This document shows positions 33,660-46,257 of a DNA stretch of 64,000 bases, one piece after another. Where the stretch lies: NCBI RefSeq assembly GCF_032854445.1, contig NC_088304.1:33970810-34034809 (forward strand), read 5' to 3'. This stretch comes from Liolophura sinensis. Lineage: Eukaryota; Mollusca; Polyplacophora; Chitonida; Chitonidae. Numbering within the stretch: the first letter of the stretch is position 1; each line of letters begins with the position of its first letter. Under the pieces are notes generated by a model that was not told the DNA's origin, did no database searches, and worked only from the letters and a program-made list of their open reading frames with translations. Position numbers and translations under genes: made by a program.

Positions 33660-33745
33660 CTATGAATGAATGAATGAATGAAAGAGTATGACCTAACGCC
33701 ACATTGGCAATATTCAACCACATCGTGGCTAGACTTCTGTGTATA
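33660..33745 (-). repeat. Fragment of another SINE-like repeat tail
   Basis: A GAATGAATGAATGAATGAA run is followed by ACCTAACGCCACATTGGCAA and TATTCAACCACATCGTGGC. This is the reverse of a simple-repeat tail preceded by a 'GGCGTTA' block, a plan I know from common gastropod repeats ('...ATATTCCAGC...ACGCCGCA...' followed by TGAG repeats). Only one copy is visible here. Confidence 0.45.
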
Positions 33746-35110
33746 CCCATGTATCAGATATCACTGTCGTGTCCTATACCGTAATTTTGTTCCAGATTTA
33801 GAGTTATGTATTTTTTATGTACTTTTTTGAGTTCATGACCTCAGCCACACTGAATAACTATGGGTGTAAACGGTCATTCATCAACAGTTATTTCGAACGG
33901 GAACATTACTTAGGTGAGAGAAAACACTACCTCAAGGTTTCTCCAAAACGACAAAAATCTGCGTAAAGACACCCTCTCTTCAACCTGGTTCAATTCAAAT
34001 GACCTTGGGTTACCAAATCAAGGGGTCTATACCTATTTGCCAATTGCTTCCAAGATGTAGTTCTTAATAAGGTATGCCTACCACCACCCCAGCCTCCCTA
34101 ACTGCCCACCACTACCGAGGTAGGTTTGAAAATCAAGTGCTTCAGTTAAGGGTCGGCATTAATTTATGTATAATTTAGTTATGGATTTCAGATACATTAT
34201 CTCCGTTGTCCGTTTCCCACGACCCAGAGAGAGTACAAATGTGTCAGACATGCACAACTATAACTCATTATAAATGGTTTTCATCAAATGTAATGGTTGG
34301 GGAATTTCGTGGGAAGATAAACTTTACAATGAAACGGTAAATTTTATTTCTATATGTTACGGACCAATAAAAAGAAGACATGCACGTTTTGGAATACCGG
34401 CTTTCTTCCCCAAACCAATATCAGTTATTGTTCTTTATATATATAAAGCTACAATGCACGTGACAATTGTTTATTTCTAACCACGCAAAGAACAATGCAT
34501 TTTACATCTTTGTATTTCATGTTTTTTTTGTTTTTTTTTTTGTTTTGTTTTTTTTTTTGCCAAGAAATACACGACTGGAGATATTTAATGAACCTAATAT
34601 TATTCCTGTCTGCACGTTCTAACATACTATTGTGTGCTTACATTCTTACACGTACTGACGTCTTAGATTTAGTCGTCTGAATGGCTTCGTTGATCTGCTC
34701 AGGGACATACATATTAAAATACTTAATTAGATAACCCATTAACGATTCCAGATGTATTTTATCAAACGGAAGATAGATATAATTTCTGCGGATTTGTAGT
34801 TCTCACACCATGCTACTAATAAGCAGTGCAGAGAACAAAAACACTTGAGAAGGTGCATGTATATAAGCAGAACCAACAACGACATCGTACGTCCTTAATT
34901 ATATTATGTATATAAATTTATTTATTCTCAGCCCTAACTTCAAGGGGAAAGTAAATAGTCATCCGTAAATTTGTGTTTAGCACGATGATAAAAGTCAGTT
35001 CCAGATGAAACAAAATATACTGATGATCTGCCGGCTTTAAGCAATCCGTATATAGCAAAGGCTGTGAAAGATATTTACGCACCTTCACTGGGTTTAAAGG
35101 AAACCACCCA
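33746..35110. other. Unassigned sequence
   Basis: No supported exon or recurring repeat. A poly-T-rich tract lies at about 34,519-34,558. Confidence 0.4.
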
Positions 35111-35119
35111 TTTTCCAGA

Positions 35120-35500
35120 TGGTTTCCCCTCTCACAGACTTTACGACAAGAGGTATAATTTTGACCTGAACAGCAAAATATTCAAAAGGATCTTGCGTAT
35201 GGCGTGTACATATCTCGCCTTGTAGCATTCGTAAGATCCTGCATGTTGTGTGACGATTTCAATCGTCAGAAGTTATTACTGCAAAAACTAATGTGTCAAG
35301 ATTATTCCATCAAACACCTTCACTCTTAGTTTATTATGTTTTACAGTGGAGTATAGTTTTCTTGTAAGTAAATATAGACAGAGCGTTCAGAATCTCTGGC
35401 CTTCTGAGTCATGATTGTGTCTAATTAACCCTGGGACTAGGGACCATATATTCATCTTTATTGGTTGTCTGTTGGTATACTAATGTCTGTGGCAACATAT
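35120..35500 (+). repeat. Element CD: middle block copy
   Basis: ATGGCGTGTACATATCTCGC, CTTGTAGCATTCGTAAGATC, TGTGTGACGATTTCAATCGT and CAAACACCTTCACTCTTAGT match the middle block at 38.48-38.64 kb and, reversed, at 55.69-55.80 kb. A weak D-like end (GTTGGTATACTAATGTCTGT) follows near 35,470. Confidence 0.65.
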
Positions 35501-35839
35501 AGATATTGCTAGTCAGATTGTTAACGTGGTGCAATCAGCAGTTTTCTCAGTCACCTCACAAAAAAATAACAAAATCCATGGCACGAAATGCCAAATTAAA
35601 AATCTAAATCAAACTATCCCTAAAATATTATTCCGTCCAAACGGAAAATAGATTTTCTTTCACTGGCGTGAGCACATGACCACCATGTGGGTCTAAGATC
35701 AGTAGAATTCCCGTTAATCCAGTGATACAACTCATGCATAGAGTAAAACAGTGATGCCAGTACCTCATATATAGTCAGACAGAGACACCTATCCACGCCC
35801 ATACCGATGCCCATGCCACCAAAACAATTACGCCTAAAC

Positions 35840-36760
35840 GCAAACAGCACCTATAGTACAATGTTGATGCTTATACAAACCTGCAATAAAACGCCGATGC
35901 CTATAAAGCAATGTAATGTCGTGACTCCTATACAACCCGGGGTAAGAATGATACTTGACATTGAATGAAAACATTGAAACATATACAGCAATGCCTAGAA
36001 CCGCCCCCAGAATAAAGCAACAATGCTGATACAACCCTCATAGTGAAGCAACGATGCCTATACAGCATCCAGTGTAAAACAAAGGATGCCTATACAGCAT
36101 CCAGTGTAAAACAAAGATGCCTATACAGCATCCAGTGTAAAACGAAGATGCCTATACAGCATCCACAGGACAAACAACGATGCTTATACAGCATCCACAG
36201 GACAACAACGATGCCTATACAGCATCCACAGGACAACAACGATGCCTATACAGCATCCACAGGACAACACCGATGCCTATTACAGCATCCTGTGTAAAAC
36301 GGCGAGTAAAATAACGATGCCAGAGTATAAGAAAGATGCCTTACAACACCAGGATAAAACAACGATGCCTATACTACCCGCAGAGTAAAACGATTTATAT
36401 AAACATCGGAGTAAAACAACGATGCCTATACAGCACCCATAGTAAAACAAAGACGCCTGTACCATTCACAGGGTAAACCAGCAATGTCTATACAAAACCC
36501 AGAGTATAACAAATATACCTATACAATAGCCAGAATAAAACAACGATGCCTATACTCCCTGCAACGATTTTTATAAAACATCAGAGTAAAACGACGATGC
36601 CTATGCAGCACTCATAGTAACAACGATGCCTGTACTATCCCCAGAGTAAAACAGGGATGCCTATGCAGCACGCAGAGTAAAACAACGAGGCCTGTACAGC
36701 ACTCGGGGTAACACACCGGTACATATACAGCTCTCAGGGTAAAACAATGGTGTTTAAACA
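35840..36760. repeat. About 30-31-bp minisatellite, regular core with decayed edges
   Basis: The unit contains ACAACGATGCCTATACAGCA and TCCACAGGAC. Copies are regular at about 36,040-36,300 (8-9 units) and increasingly irregular on both sides out to 35,840 and 36,760. Two unit types alternate at the core: GTGTAAAAC-type units first, then CACAGGACAA-type units. Confidence 0.9.
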
Positions 36761-36889
36761 ACACTAGAATTAGGCACTATTACATAATATATGCTAGAGA
36801 TCTAGAAGATTCTTTGCTTCATACTATTTTTGGTTATCGATATACTTGATTTAGACTGCTCTTTGGTTTTAAAATCTAGGCGTCAAACA

Positions 36890-37030
36890 TTACTATTTAC
36901 TTCTTTAGTTGTTTGGTAGTTTGTGTTGAAAGTTATTTTGGGAATTGGTATTACATTTATTGACCCAGAACGTCCGTTTTGTTTGACGGATGATGTGTGA
37001 ATGTCTGTTTTGGTGCTTAGATTCTACTGA
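36890..37030 (+). repeat. Element CD: D-block end
   Basis: TTGGTAGTTTGTGTTGAAAG, TTTTGGGAATTGGTATTACA, TTTATTGACCCAGAACGTCC and GTGTGAATGTCTGTTTTGGT match the D-block end at 54.54-54.64 kb in the same order. Confidence 0.8.
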
Positions 37031-38155
37031 CTGAACTGCTGAAAACAAGAACATGCGGGGAAAACCTCTAGTAACATCTGAAGAGAGTTAAAAAATCGAA
37101 AATGTCTAACAGTTCACCTCAGGCACGCATTTTCTCTAAGCTCACCTAAGGTCCCGCGTCGGGGCCTGTGCTCTTCTTCCCATCGCGTGAGTCGTGACGT
37201 CGGTTTGTAGTAAAAATACCCGGCAATACAAACGCTTAACGGGAAATGACTAAATTAGGTGATTATACTAAATACTGATTTGCACTATGTTGCCGGTAAT
37301 AAAGCTCTTAGTCTGCACTCGATTGGCTCATCTAAATAAAATGCAGGTATATATAATTGTCTAGTACTGAAAATTTAACATGCACTGATGAACGATAATG
37401 AAATTCACATCCAATACGATTTAAATGACAGTCAACATGCTCTTTGATATCCTTCCTCGTTTTCTAAAAGTTCTGGTGATAACATTTCAGACTCAACCAG
37501 ATAGATATAATATATGCAAATTTCATCTTGGGTGTTTGCGGCGTGGAGCCACATTACCTACAGATCTTATCGCGCGGTCGTTTTCACACGCTGAGGGGAG
37601 AAACAAGAATTAAAACCATTTCCGGTTTGATAGTCTTATTGCTGTTATATTGAGGTCTAAACGCTGTTAACTAATGAGAAATAATGCGACAAAAAACAAT
37701 TTGTTCAACATGATCCAGCGACGCAGATGCCACTCTACCCGACCATGGGGAAAGTATTCTTCGACAGCTAGTAATATAGGATGATGTTGTACAAAGTGTT
37801 TTTGTCACATTCTTTCTCATTAGCTTAGTGAAGCATCTCCATGCCCGCATCTAAACACTGTTTAAAACACACAAAGTGTGCAAACGTACAAATTTCACTT
37901 CACACTGTGTGCCGCCCGTCGTAGTGTTTAATGGCGATAAGCAAAAATACCTGTGCTATTCCCTCACACAGGTTAAGAGGTCTTTATGTTGTAGTCTACG
38001 ATTCGCACGCAGGATGTGTGTAAGAGTCAAAGCGTCTTCATACATACACAAAACAGGTGATGTAAGTATGGAAGTCGAGAGGGGCCCTACTTCTCGCTCT
38101 GTGTCAAGAAGAGAGGCATGGTCTCTTTGAAATGTTTTAATGTTATTATTATTTA
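37031..38155. other. Unassigned sequence
   Basis: Short open frames at 37.43-37.61 and 37.88-38.13 kb lack splice signals and recognised motifs. Confidence 0.4.
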
Positions 38156-38159
38156 ATGA

Positions 38160-38910
38160 GTAATTCTAACCCAATACGTGAGTCCAACAAATTGCAGCTG
38201 ACACCATTGCATGTTTTTACCAAACTCTGCTTAAGACGAGGGAACCAGGGAGCGTATAATTGGCCACTATTCAAGTATTTGTATGATCGGTTGGACAAAA
38301 CCCTAACTGAGGTAAACTGACAAGAGGCCATATTTCACCTGTTACTTGGGGCCATTTATCACACTATCTCGCTTGTGTCGTTGGTTTGGTTTTTGTCTGG
38401 ACTTTAAGACAAGAGGGGTAGTTCCAATTCTGACATTGTAAATTATCCTGACATGGATAGCAATATACCAAGGGTCCTTCATATGGCGTGTACATATCTC
38501 GCCTTGTAGAATTTGTTAGATACCGTGTGTTATGTCACGATTTCAATCAAAGTCGGAAATTACATGTACTATACTGCACAAACTGATGTATCAATGTTAT
38601 TTTCTCAAACCCCTTCACTTTAAACTTCTTAGGTTTTACAACAATTATAATTCTTTTGTTTATTTCGTCCAGAATCTAACTTTGCTTCATATTTGTGCGT
38701 ATTTTCGCTTAACCCGGTGCTATAGCGGGTGTATATTCATCGTGTTGCGATAAAGCGTCACGTTGGATATATGAAGTGAGACCCATATTAGGATTGTCGC
38801 TAACTCATACAGCAGCATGGTGCACGATTTGAATTTCGTAGTTTATTTACTTTCTTAATCATTTGATGGTTTCTTTTCGGCGTCGGTTTTGGAAATTACA
38901 TTAATTTTGC
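38160..38910 (+). repeat. Element CD: long copy with C, middle and D blocks
   Basis: The C block (CCAACAAATTGCAGCTGACA, TAACTGAGGTAAACTGACAA, GAGGCCATATTTCACC) is followed by the middle block (TATGGCGTGTACATATCTCG, TTATGTCACGATTTCAATCA) and the D block (TATTCATCGTGTTGCGATAA, TTTTGGAAATTACATTAATT). This is the most informative copy for block order. No open frame of note follows the element. Confidence 0.75.
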
Positions 38911-39699
38911 TCTAACAACGGCATCTGAAAAGAGTTTCAGAGAAAAAGCTATTTAGATTAGACGAATGGTGGTAAAAATTGAGGAGTGGGGGGTTTGAAC
39001 TTTAGAAGTTTCTGAAGAAAATTAGTGACATTTGTACCTCCGGGACACCACGAGACAGGTAATCGCTATATTAATGTCAAGAAATTCCCGATCTTCCGTT
39101 TGTGTGAAGTCACATTACGTGGCAGGACTATTTTTTCCTTTAGCGTGAGTTTTCTCATATTAGAAATGTGGATCCATTTAATATAGTGCTTCACCATTTA
39201 TATTCTTCCTATGACACTTCCTGCAGGCAGTTCATTCATATGTAACCACAACAACTTACTTGAGATCATTCGTGTATTTCTGTTATCAGTGATGCACTTA
39301 TTACGCAAGAGGCAATTAACAAAACTTCTTAGAAGTATTCACAAGAGTGAAGAGGGCTTGAAGGTGTTCCACTCGGAAATAAAACTGTAACAGCTTAGAA
39401 AGACGCCTGTGTCATGTCTATCTCGGTCGACTGAGTTCCATGCACGTAAAATCTGAGTCGTGCACAGAACGGCTGTAAGCTCTGGGCGAGGCAGTATCGC
39501 TCTGTTTCCTCATATAGGATCAGTCAAGCTTTGGTTGTCTTTTTCCAGTCAAACCCAGCATCTATGTAAGGATTCACCTTCCTTAAGCTACCTTGTGGGT
39601 TGATAAAAGAACACCGCACCGACCTAGAAACTGTTAGATTTCTTATAAGTAATACTAGGTGAATGTAAAACCTCTGAATATTTATTTCTTGCGAAGTAT

Positions 39700-40520
39700 T
39701 ATAAAAATTGTAATCCGCCAAGTAAAAATATAAACTGTGAGCTTTCTTGTACATAGATGTTTAGAATTTGTCATCTGCCAGGTATAAATTGTGGGTTTTC
39801 TTGTGGATGGATGTTTAGAAAGCCATCTGTCAGGTATAAATTGTGGGCTTTCTTGTGGATGGATGTTTAGAAAGTCATCTGCCAGGTATAAATTGTGGGC
39901 TTTCTTGTGTATAGATGTTTATAAATTATCATCCGCCACGTATAAATTGTGAACTGACTTGTGGATAGATCCTTAGAAATAGTTGTCTACAACGTAAAAA
40001 GTTCTAACTTTTTTGTGAATATATGTTCAGAAATTGTTATCCGTAACGTAGAAAAGGTTAACTTTCTGCTGGATGAATACAGAAATTGTCTTCTGCCACG
40101 TAGAAATTGTTAACTTTCTTTTGGATAAGTGTCGAAGAGGTGATTGGTGGCGTAAGAATTGTTACCCTTCTTATGGATAAATGTAAAAGATGTGATCGCT
40201 GGCGTATAAATTCTTCACTGTCTTGTGGATAAATGTCAAACATGCCATTGATGACGTAAAAATTGTTAGCTTTTTTGAAGATAATGTCAATCATGTGATC
40301 GTTGATGTAACAATTTTTATCTTACCTGTAGATAAATGTCGAAGATATGATCGCTGACGTGGAAATTGTTACATTTTTTCTGCATGAACAAGTGTCGAAG
40401 ATGTTATTGGTGACGTAAAAATTATTACCTGTATATTAAAATTATATCCAGTCACAAGAATGGATATATGGCCTGTGATTATCGACGTGGAGAATTCTAG
40501 TTTTCTTGCGGATGAATATA
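39700..40520. repeat. About 52-bp minisatellite with a divergence gradient
   Basis: TTGTGGATGGATGTTTAGAA begins at 39,801 and 39,853, with a further copy at 39,905 (TTGTGTATAGATG), a period of 52. The first units are nearly identical. Toward 40.5 kb the units keep only GGATAAATGTCAAA-, GACGTAAAAATTGTTA- and TTCTTGTGGAT-like strings. About 14-15 units in all. Confidence 0.85.
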
Positions 40521-40529
40521 GTGTGTAGT

Positions 40530-41780
40530 ATGTATCAGTGTCATCTTTTGCCCGTGCCAATAGTTAATGCTATGGCGTTCAATCATTTTAATTTTTAAAG
40601 ATTTTTAACTTAAACGTCAGCTTCTTGGGCTGCGTTGTTCTGTTTATCGGACATAGCTGTCCACGTGAAAGCCTATTGGCACGCTCGCACAGGTGCAATA
40701 ACTGCCGCCATTTGACTGGTTCAAACACATCATAATCTAGGCAGGTGACAGGTATAATTGCCCCTCGTTAATTAACCTTTAATTACCTCTGTACATCTGG
40801 CTTTACACAACGCGCTCCGAGGTAAAGTGGCCATACCTGAACTTTGAGTAGTGATGCTCTCTCGATCATTTTTAATTACAGTATTCACCTAGATAATAGC
40901 GCTCGTTTTGGTACCGCGCAGTTTTTTTTAGTTGACCTCCTCTAGAATTATTAGGAAATAGTTTTAATTTAAATGATTCACACCTTACGTGTATCCCCAA
41001 GCTTCCGTCCTCAACCAATAAGCCTGCGGCTAAACGAGGTAATTTTTTATTTCTAAATAAAAGTGAGTACACTTGCTAGCAGACTTCATAAAGTTCTCGT
41101 GCATCTCTGGACCTCTGTGGGACCGCCAATATAACCACTATATAGTGACGGCTCAAAAGTGTTTCTCCCTGAAAACGTCATACTGAAGGTTAGTACTTTT
41201 CTATTTTGGTGAAATTTCAGCCGCATTTATATGGTATTTTACTGGAGTATTCTCTACTTTTCGTTGCAACAACAACACACAATTTAATCGCCTTAGAAGC
41301 TGTGATTGTAAAGACGGTATCATTTACGTGATAAGCACATTCAATCGTTCCCAGTATACATGTAATGCGTTTACCTCGATCACTTCGATTTTGTTTTCGG
41401 TAACAATAGAATTACGTCCAGATAATAACAACTGAACTGTGATCTGGTTGCGATTATAAACATCTGTGGGCGATATGATTTACATCCTTGTCGGACAAAT
41501 CCACGATCTAAGCAGATGACATGCGTGATTTGTGTCGACATATGCCTTTGCTATTTGATTAAAAACTCCAAATTACATAAACTGTGTTGTTTCTAGACTG
41601 ATTAATGTTTAGATGGAGATTCGATATCTTTCGAAAATGTAATCGTGCAAATTTGATATTGTATTAAACATGCAGATTATCAAGAAAGAAAAGTGTGCAT
41701 GAGAACCGTGGGTCCGAATTATCTATGGATCGAAAGTGTTTCCGATATAAGTGGAAGAGGATGATATTTGTTGAAAGCAT
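40530..41780. other. Unassigned sequence
   Basis: No recurring repeat or supported exon. Confidence 0.4.
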
Positions 41781-41789
41781 ACAAAATTT

Positions 41790-42260
41790 AGGCACCAAAA
41801 CGGACATTCGTATCAGCCGTCAATCAAAATGGTTAAGACCAAGACTAATTCCTAACCCCACGTTTAACACAAACCCCCCAAAGAACTAAAAAAATCTACA
41901 TAAATTAAGAAATTAGGGCGGGTTAATACAAAGCCAAGCAGTCAGCAGTTTCAATTGATGATGGTAAGACGAAAGGAATGTTGTGGAGGTATGAATGAAA
42001 TCCGTATCCAACTAATGTTTCACGCTACTTTTTAACTTGTCGATAATCAAAACATGCATATCTCAGTTGCGCTTTGACTGCAGCTGTTTATGTATCCAAC
42101 GTGGTGCTCCAATTCAGCATGAAGAATGTACGGCCCCTAGCCCCAGGCTAAGCAGAATTAGACTCAGTTATGAACCTATGCGCCGAAACAGTCATTTGTA
42201 TACCAGACGTCAACCAATAAGGACGTTCCCGAAACAGACTGCCACAAATTCTGGACACTA
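41790..42260 (-). repeat. Element CD: two D-block pieces, antisense
   Basis: AAACGGACATTCGTATCAGC followed by AATTCCTAACCCCACG, AACACAAACCCCCCAAAGAA and TTGTCGATAATCAAAACATG is the reverse of the D block. A second D-end, CAGTCATTTGTATACCAGAC with CAACCAATAAGGACGTTCCC, starts again at about 42,190, so one copy is nested in or abuts another. Confidence 0.75.
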
Positions 42261-42308
42261 TGTCCATATTTACTTACCAGACAATTATATATTGATTGTA
42301 AAACTTGA

Positions 42309-42585
42309 GAGGGGCCTTCATGGCAGTGGAGTTAGATCAGTGTGCCAGCGTGGGTGAATTACTCAGGACCTTCTCATCAATGCGGTTGCATGAGTTCAAG
42401 TCCTGCTCATGCTGTCTTCTTCTCTGGCCTTATGTGAGAAGGTCTGCAGCAACTTGCGGATTCGTTGGTTTCCCCCAGGCTCTGGCCGATTTCCTCCCAC
42501 CATCATGGTGGCCGCCGTAGTATGAGTGAAATATTCTTGAGCACTACGTTAAACACCAATCAAAATACATGCAAATAAATAAATC
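42309..42585 (+). repeat. SINE family 1, near full length
   Basis: The head GGGGCCTTCATGGCAGTGGA, then GCGGTTGCATGAGTTCAAGT, CTTCTCTGGCCTTATGTGAG, GATTTCCTCCCACCATCATG and the tail AATATTCTTGAGCACTACGT, ending in GCAAATAAATAAATC. It lies 50 bp from the CD fragment. Confidence 0.9.
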
Positions 42586-42964
42586 TTAAGAAACTTAGAG
42601 TGAAGGCGCTTGATGAAATATTTTATTAAATTTCTTGGTATTGGCACTAGGAAATTTGTGATATTTCCTTTTCTGGGTAACGTGTTCTTATGTTGTTTCC
42701 GCCAACCGTCATGTTTTCATACCTATCAGTAGACTGCGTCTTTGCGCTTGATAACGTAGCCACCTCTGTTATTTACTTATCTCATTGAGCCCACTTGCAG
42801 ACCGAAGGGCATGTAGATTTGGGAAAACAGAACAATAGAGCGCCCTCCATCACATATTTGTCAAACCAAACAAAAACCAACATCCAAACGGCGAGATATG
42901 GGTTCGAACTTGTGCTAGAAATCCTTATGAGCCAACGAATGCCGACTCCTGTTACGACGCACAT

Positions 42965-44232
42965 GTACATAGCGGTCCTATATCAGAGTCAGCCTTACTG
43001 GACTAATTACATAGCGGTCTTATATCAGAGTCAGTCTTTCTGGACTAATTACATAGCGGTCCTATATCAGAGTCAGTCTTACTGGACTAATTACATAGCG
43101 GTCCTATATCAGAGTCAGTCTTACTGGACTAATAACCTAGCGGTCCTATATCAGAGTCAGCCTTACTGGACTGATTACATAGCAGTCCTATATCAGAGTC
43201 AGCCTTACTGGACTAATTACCTAGCGGTCCTATATCAGAGTCAGCTTACTGGACAAATTACATAGCGGTCCTATATCAGAGTCAGCTTTACTGGACTAAT
43301 TACCTAGCGGTCCTATATCAGAGTCAGCCTTACTGGACTGATTACATAGCAGTCCTATATCAGAGCCAGTCTTACTGGACTAATTACATAGCGGTCCCAT
43401 ATCAGAGTCAGCTTACTGGACAAATTACATAGCGGTCCTATATCAGAGTCAGCTTTACTGGACTAATTACCTAGCGGTCCTATATCAGAGTCAGCCTTAC
43501 TGGACTGATTACATAGCGGTCCTATATCAGAGCCAGTCTTACTGGACTAATTACCTAGCGGTCCTATATCAGAGTCAGTCTTACTGGACTAATAACCTAG
43601 CGGTCCTATATCAGAGTCAGCTTTACTGGACTAATTACATAGCGGTCCTATATCAGAGCCAGTCTTACTGGACTAATTACTTAGCGGTACTATATCAGAG
43701 TCAGTCTTTACTGGACTAATTACATAGCGGTCCTATATCAGAGTCAGTCTTACTGGACTAATAACCTAGCGGTCCTATATCAGAGTCAGCTTTACTGGAC
43801 TAATTACATAGCGGTCCTATATCAGAGCCAGTCTTACTGGACTAATTACTTAGCGGTACTATATCAGAGTCAGTCTTTACTGGACTAATTACTTAGCGGT
43901 CCTATATCAGAGCCAGTCTTACTGGACTAATTACATAGCGGTCCTATATCAGAGTCAGCTTTACTGGACTAATTACATAGCGGTCCTATATCAGAGTCAG
44001 TCTTACTGGACTAATTACCTAGCGGTCCTATATCAGAGTCAGTCTTACTGGACTGATTACATAGCGGTCCTATATCAGAGTCAGCCTTACTGGACTGATT
44101 ACATAGCAGTCCTGTATCAGAGTCAGCCTTACTGGACTAATTACCTAGCGGTCCTATATCAGAGTCAGCCTTATTGGACTAATTACATAACGGTCCTATA
44201 TCAGAGTCAGCCTTACTGGACTTAATACCTAG
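42965..44232. repeat. 42-bp satellite array, about 30 units, tetramer periodicity
   Basis: The unit is TTACATAGCGGTCCTATATC, AGAGTCAGTCTTACTGGACT, AA (42 bp) with variants. GCGGTACTATATC recurs at 169 bp and GCTTACTGGACAAATTAC at 167 bp, so four-unit blocks have been copied; single-base length changes account for the offset from 168. Because 42 is divisible by three, one frame encodes a 14-residue repeat (YIAVLYQSQSYWTN) for the first seven or so units until an indel. I do not regard this as a protein gene. Confidence 0.95.
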
Positions 44233-44239
44233 CGTTCAA

Positions 44240-44930
44240 GGATTTAAGACTTTGCATGTCTAACAAAGGGCAAATAAATCATTCTGAACAAATCCCGTAA
44301 CGTATGCCCTTGGGGTGGAAGAAACGCACAGTTTATCAACAGAACCGTACTAACTGTTGGATGAAGAAGAGAATAACTTTACACATTCGCGTTGTCAGTT
44401 TGGCTCTCTCTTCTTTTCCTCGTGTTGTAGTTGAGCTGACAAATAACAAAAATTATTTAAAATTCTTCTAAGCGTACCCACACTTTTACGAAGGGCGTAT
44501 AGAACTGAGTCGTTCTAAACTGTAACCAATAGAAACTCGCATCCTTAAGTTATCTCTTTTTATCCTGAAACAGACCCCACCCCCCACCCGCAGGCAATGA
44601 GGAACCGCATTTATTTGTCAACTTTTTCAAAGGCCTGTCTTACTATGACGAAACGCAGACGACAGTCGTAAAATTATTACTCTCTTCCGACAATCATACC
44701 CTCAACCCACACGTTTAAACCCCGTACCCCACGACCTGATAACATGTATACCACGATGACAAAGCAGAAAGATAAACCAATCACCGAACGCTTCCGCGAT
44801 TGATCCGAACAGAGCGTGTTTTTATTTTTGGGACGAGAACTCCCCTGCACAGGGCATGACACGATTGTGTATGCGTTTATTGCCTTCGAATCCAACTGAT
44901 TTTAAACAAGCAACACTGTCAATCTCTTTG
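44240..44930. other. Unassigned sequence
   Basis: No recurring repeat or supported exon. Confidence 0.4.
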
Positions 44931-44937
44931 TCGGCCA

Positions 44938-45092
44938 ATCCGTTACATAGACAGTCCGTCGGTGAGTTCGTTGGTCGGTGCGTTACATAGACAGTCCGCT
45001 CGTGGGTTCGTCGGTCGCTCCGTGGGTCGGTGCGTTACATAGAGAGTCTGTCGGTGGGTCCGTCGGTGGGGTCCGTCGGTCCGTTGGTCAAA
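44938..45092. repeat. Short GT/CG-rich tandem repeat
   Basis: GTTACATAGACAGTCCG occurs near 44,943 and 44,984, with a diverged GTTACATAGAGAGTCTG near 45,034, each followed by GTCGGTGGGTC-like strings. Roughly three irregular units of 40-50 bp. Confidence 0.75.
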
Positions 45093-45362
45093 TTTGTGAT
45101 ATCTTAACATGGGCCTGAGTGTAAGCCTAGATCGACATTTTGCTTTATGTAGCAGCTATTACGAATTTGCTCTAGTTATTGTTTTTTATATGTAACTCTC
45201 GCAATATGTTCTTATCGGCCATACTGGATTGTCTGCCGACCAGTCAGTGCTCTATGTCTCAAGCGTGCGTAGGTCTGGGTACCCCCGCAAAAAAAACATC
45301 ACTTGTAGTGTAGTGGACAATCTGGAAAATGGAAACAGCTTAAAAATACAATAAAAAGATTT

Positions 45363-45642
45363 ATGCGTTTATTTATTTATTTGTTTATTTATTTTATTGG
45401 TGTTACGATGTACTACAGGATATTTCACTTATACTACGACGGCCTACATTACGATAGGAGGAAACCGGGCACAGCCAGGGGGAAACACACAACCATCAAT
45501 ACGTTGTTGGTAGACCTTCCCATGTACAGCCGGAGAGAGGAAGCCAGCATGAGCTGGACTTGAGCTTACAGCGGCCGCGCTGATAAGGCGCTCCTGGGTC
45601 ACTGCTCCGCGCTGGCACTTTAACCACCTCGGCCATAAACAG
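45363..45642 (-). repeat. SINE family 1, full length, antisense
   Basis: The tail TTTATTTATTTATTTGTTTA, body GAGGAAACCGGGCACAGCCA, AGGAAGCCAGCATGAGCTGG and head TTTAACCACCTCGGCC are all present. About 280 bp. Confidence 0.92.
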
Positions 45643-45929
45643 TATTAAAAAACGACGGTTCTTATTGGCACCCACACATACGGAACGGTCCCATGCGTCT
45701 ACAGAATCTACACTTGCGGAAACTCGCAAGTCAATCAAAATGAATTTTGATCATTTTTTTTTATTTTGATCATGTCGATGTATTTACAACTTGGATGTTG
45801 CAATGGCTCCATGCAAAACACCAAGCAGATTGAGAAAGAATGGCAATGTACGATGTTAAAAAAACACTAAGGCGTCACTTTGCCTTACGTTATACAACCT
45901 TTTCCAAAATGATAAAATATAAATAAAGA

Positions 45930-46250
45930 CGTACAGTATAGAGAGTAAAATCAGAGCAACGACGACAGTGTGATAGTTGGCAAATGGTCACACGTAGCCG
46001 GTGAAATACGGCCTCTTGTTAATTTAACTCAGTCAGGGATTTACTCTAACTGTTCATGTAAATGCAGAAATATTTACACGCCCCTTAGCTCCATGAGTTA
46101 AGCAGAATTAGGTAAAAAAAAATGCCGTGATATTAATTGCAACATAGAGAGTAAAGTGAGAGCAGCGGTGACAGTGTGACGACGATTGCTAAATGGTCAC
46201 ACCTAACCGGTGAAATACGGCTTCCTGTCAACGAATTAGTAAATGACTGC
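45930..46250 (-). repeat. Element CD: two antisense C-block copies in tandem
   Basis: GATAGTTGGCAAATGGTCAC, CCGGTGAAATACGGCCTCTT and CTCTAACTGTTCATGTAAAT (45,970-46,060) are repeated in part as CTAAATGGTCACACCTAACC and GGTGAAATACGGCTTCCTGT at 46,190-46,230. The unit-level duplication foreshadows the array at 52.4 kb. Confidence 0.8.
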
Positions 46251-46257
46251 ACGCTTG

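Noticed and set aside
36043-36465. Open frames with repeated CLYSIQC-type peptides
   Set aside because: Translations of the 31-bp minisatellite.
42795-43265. 156-codon plus-strand open frame with a 14-residue repeat
   Set aside because: It follows from the 42-bp unit length and breaks at the first indel; no homologous start region or splice signal is visible. Kept only as a finding.
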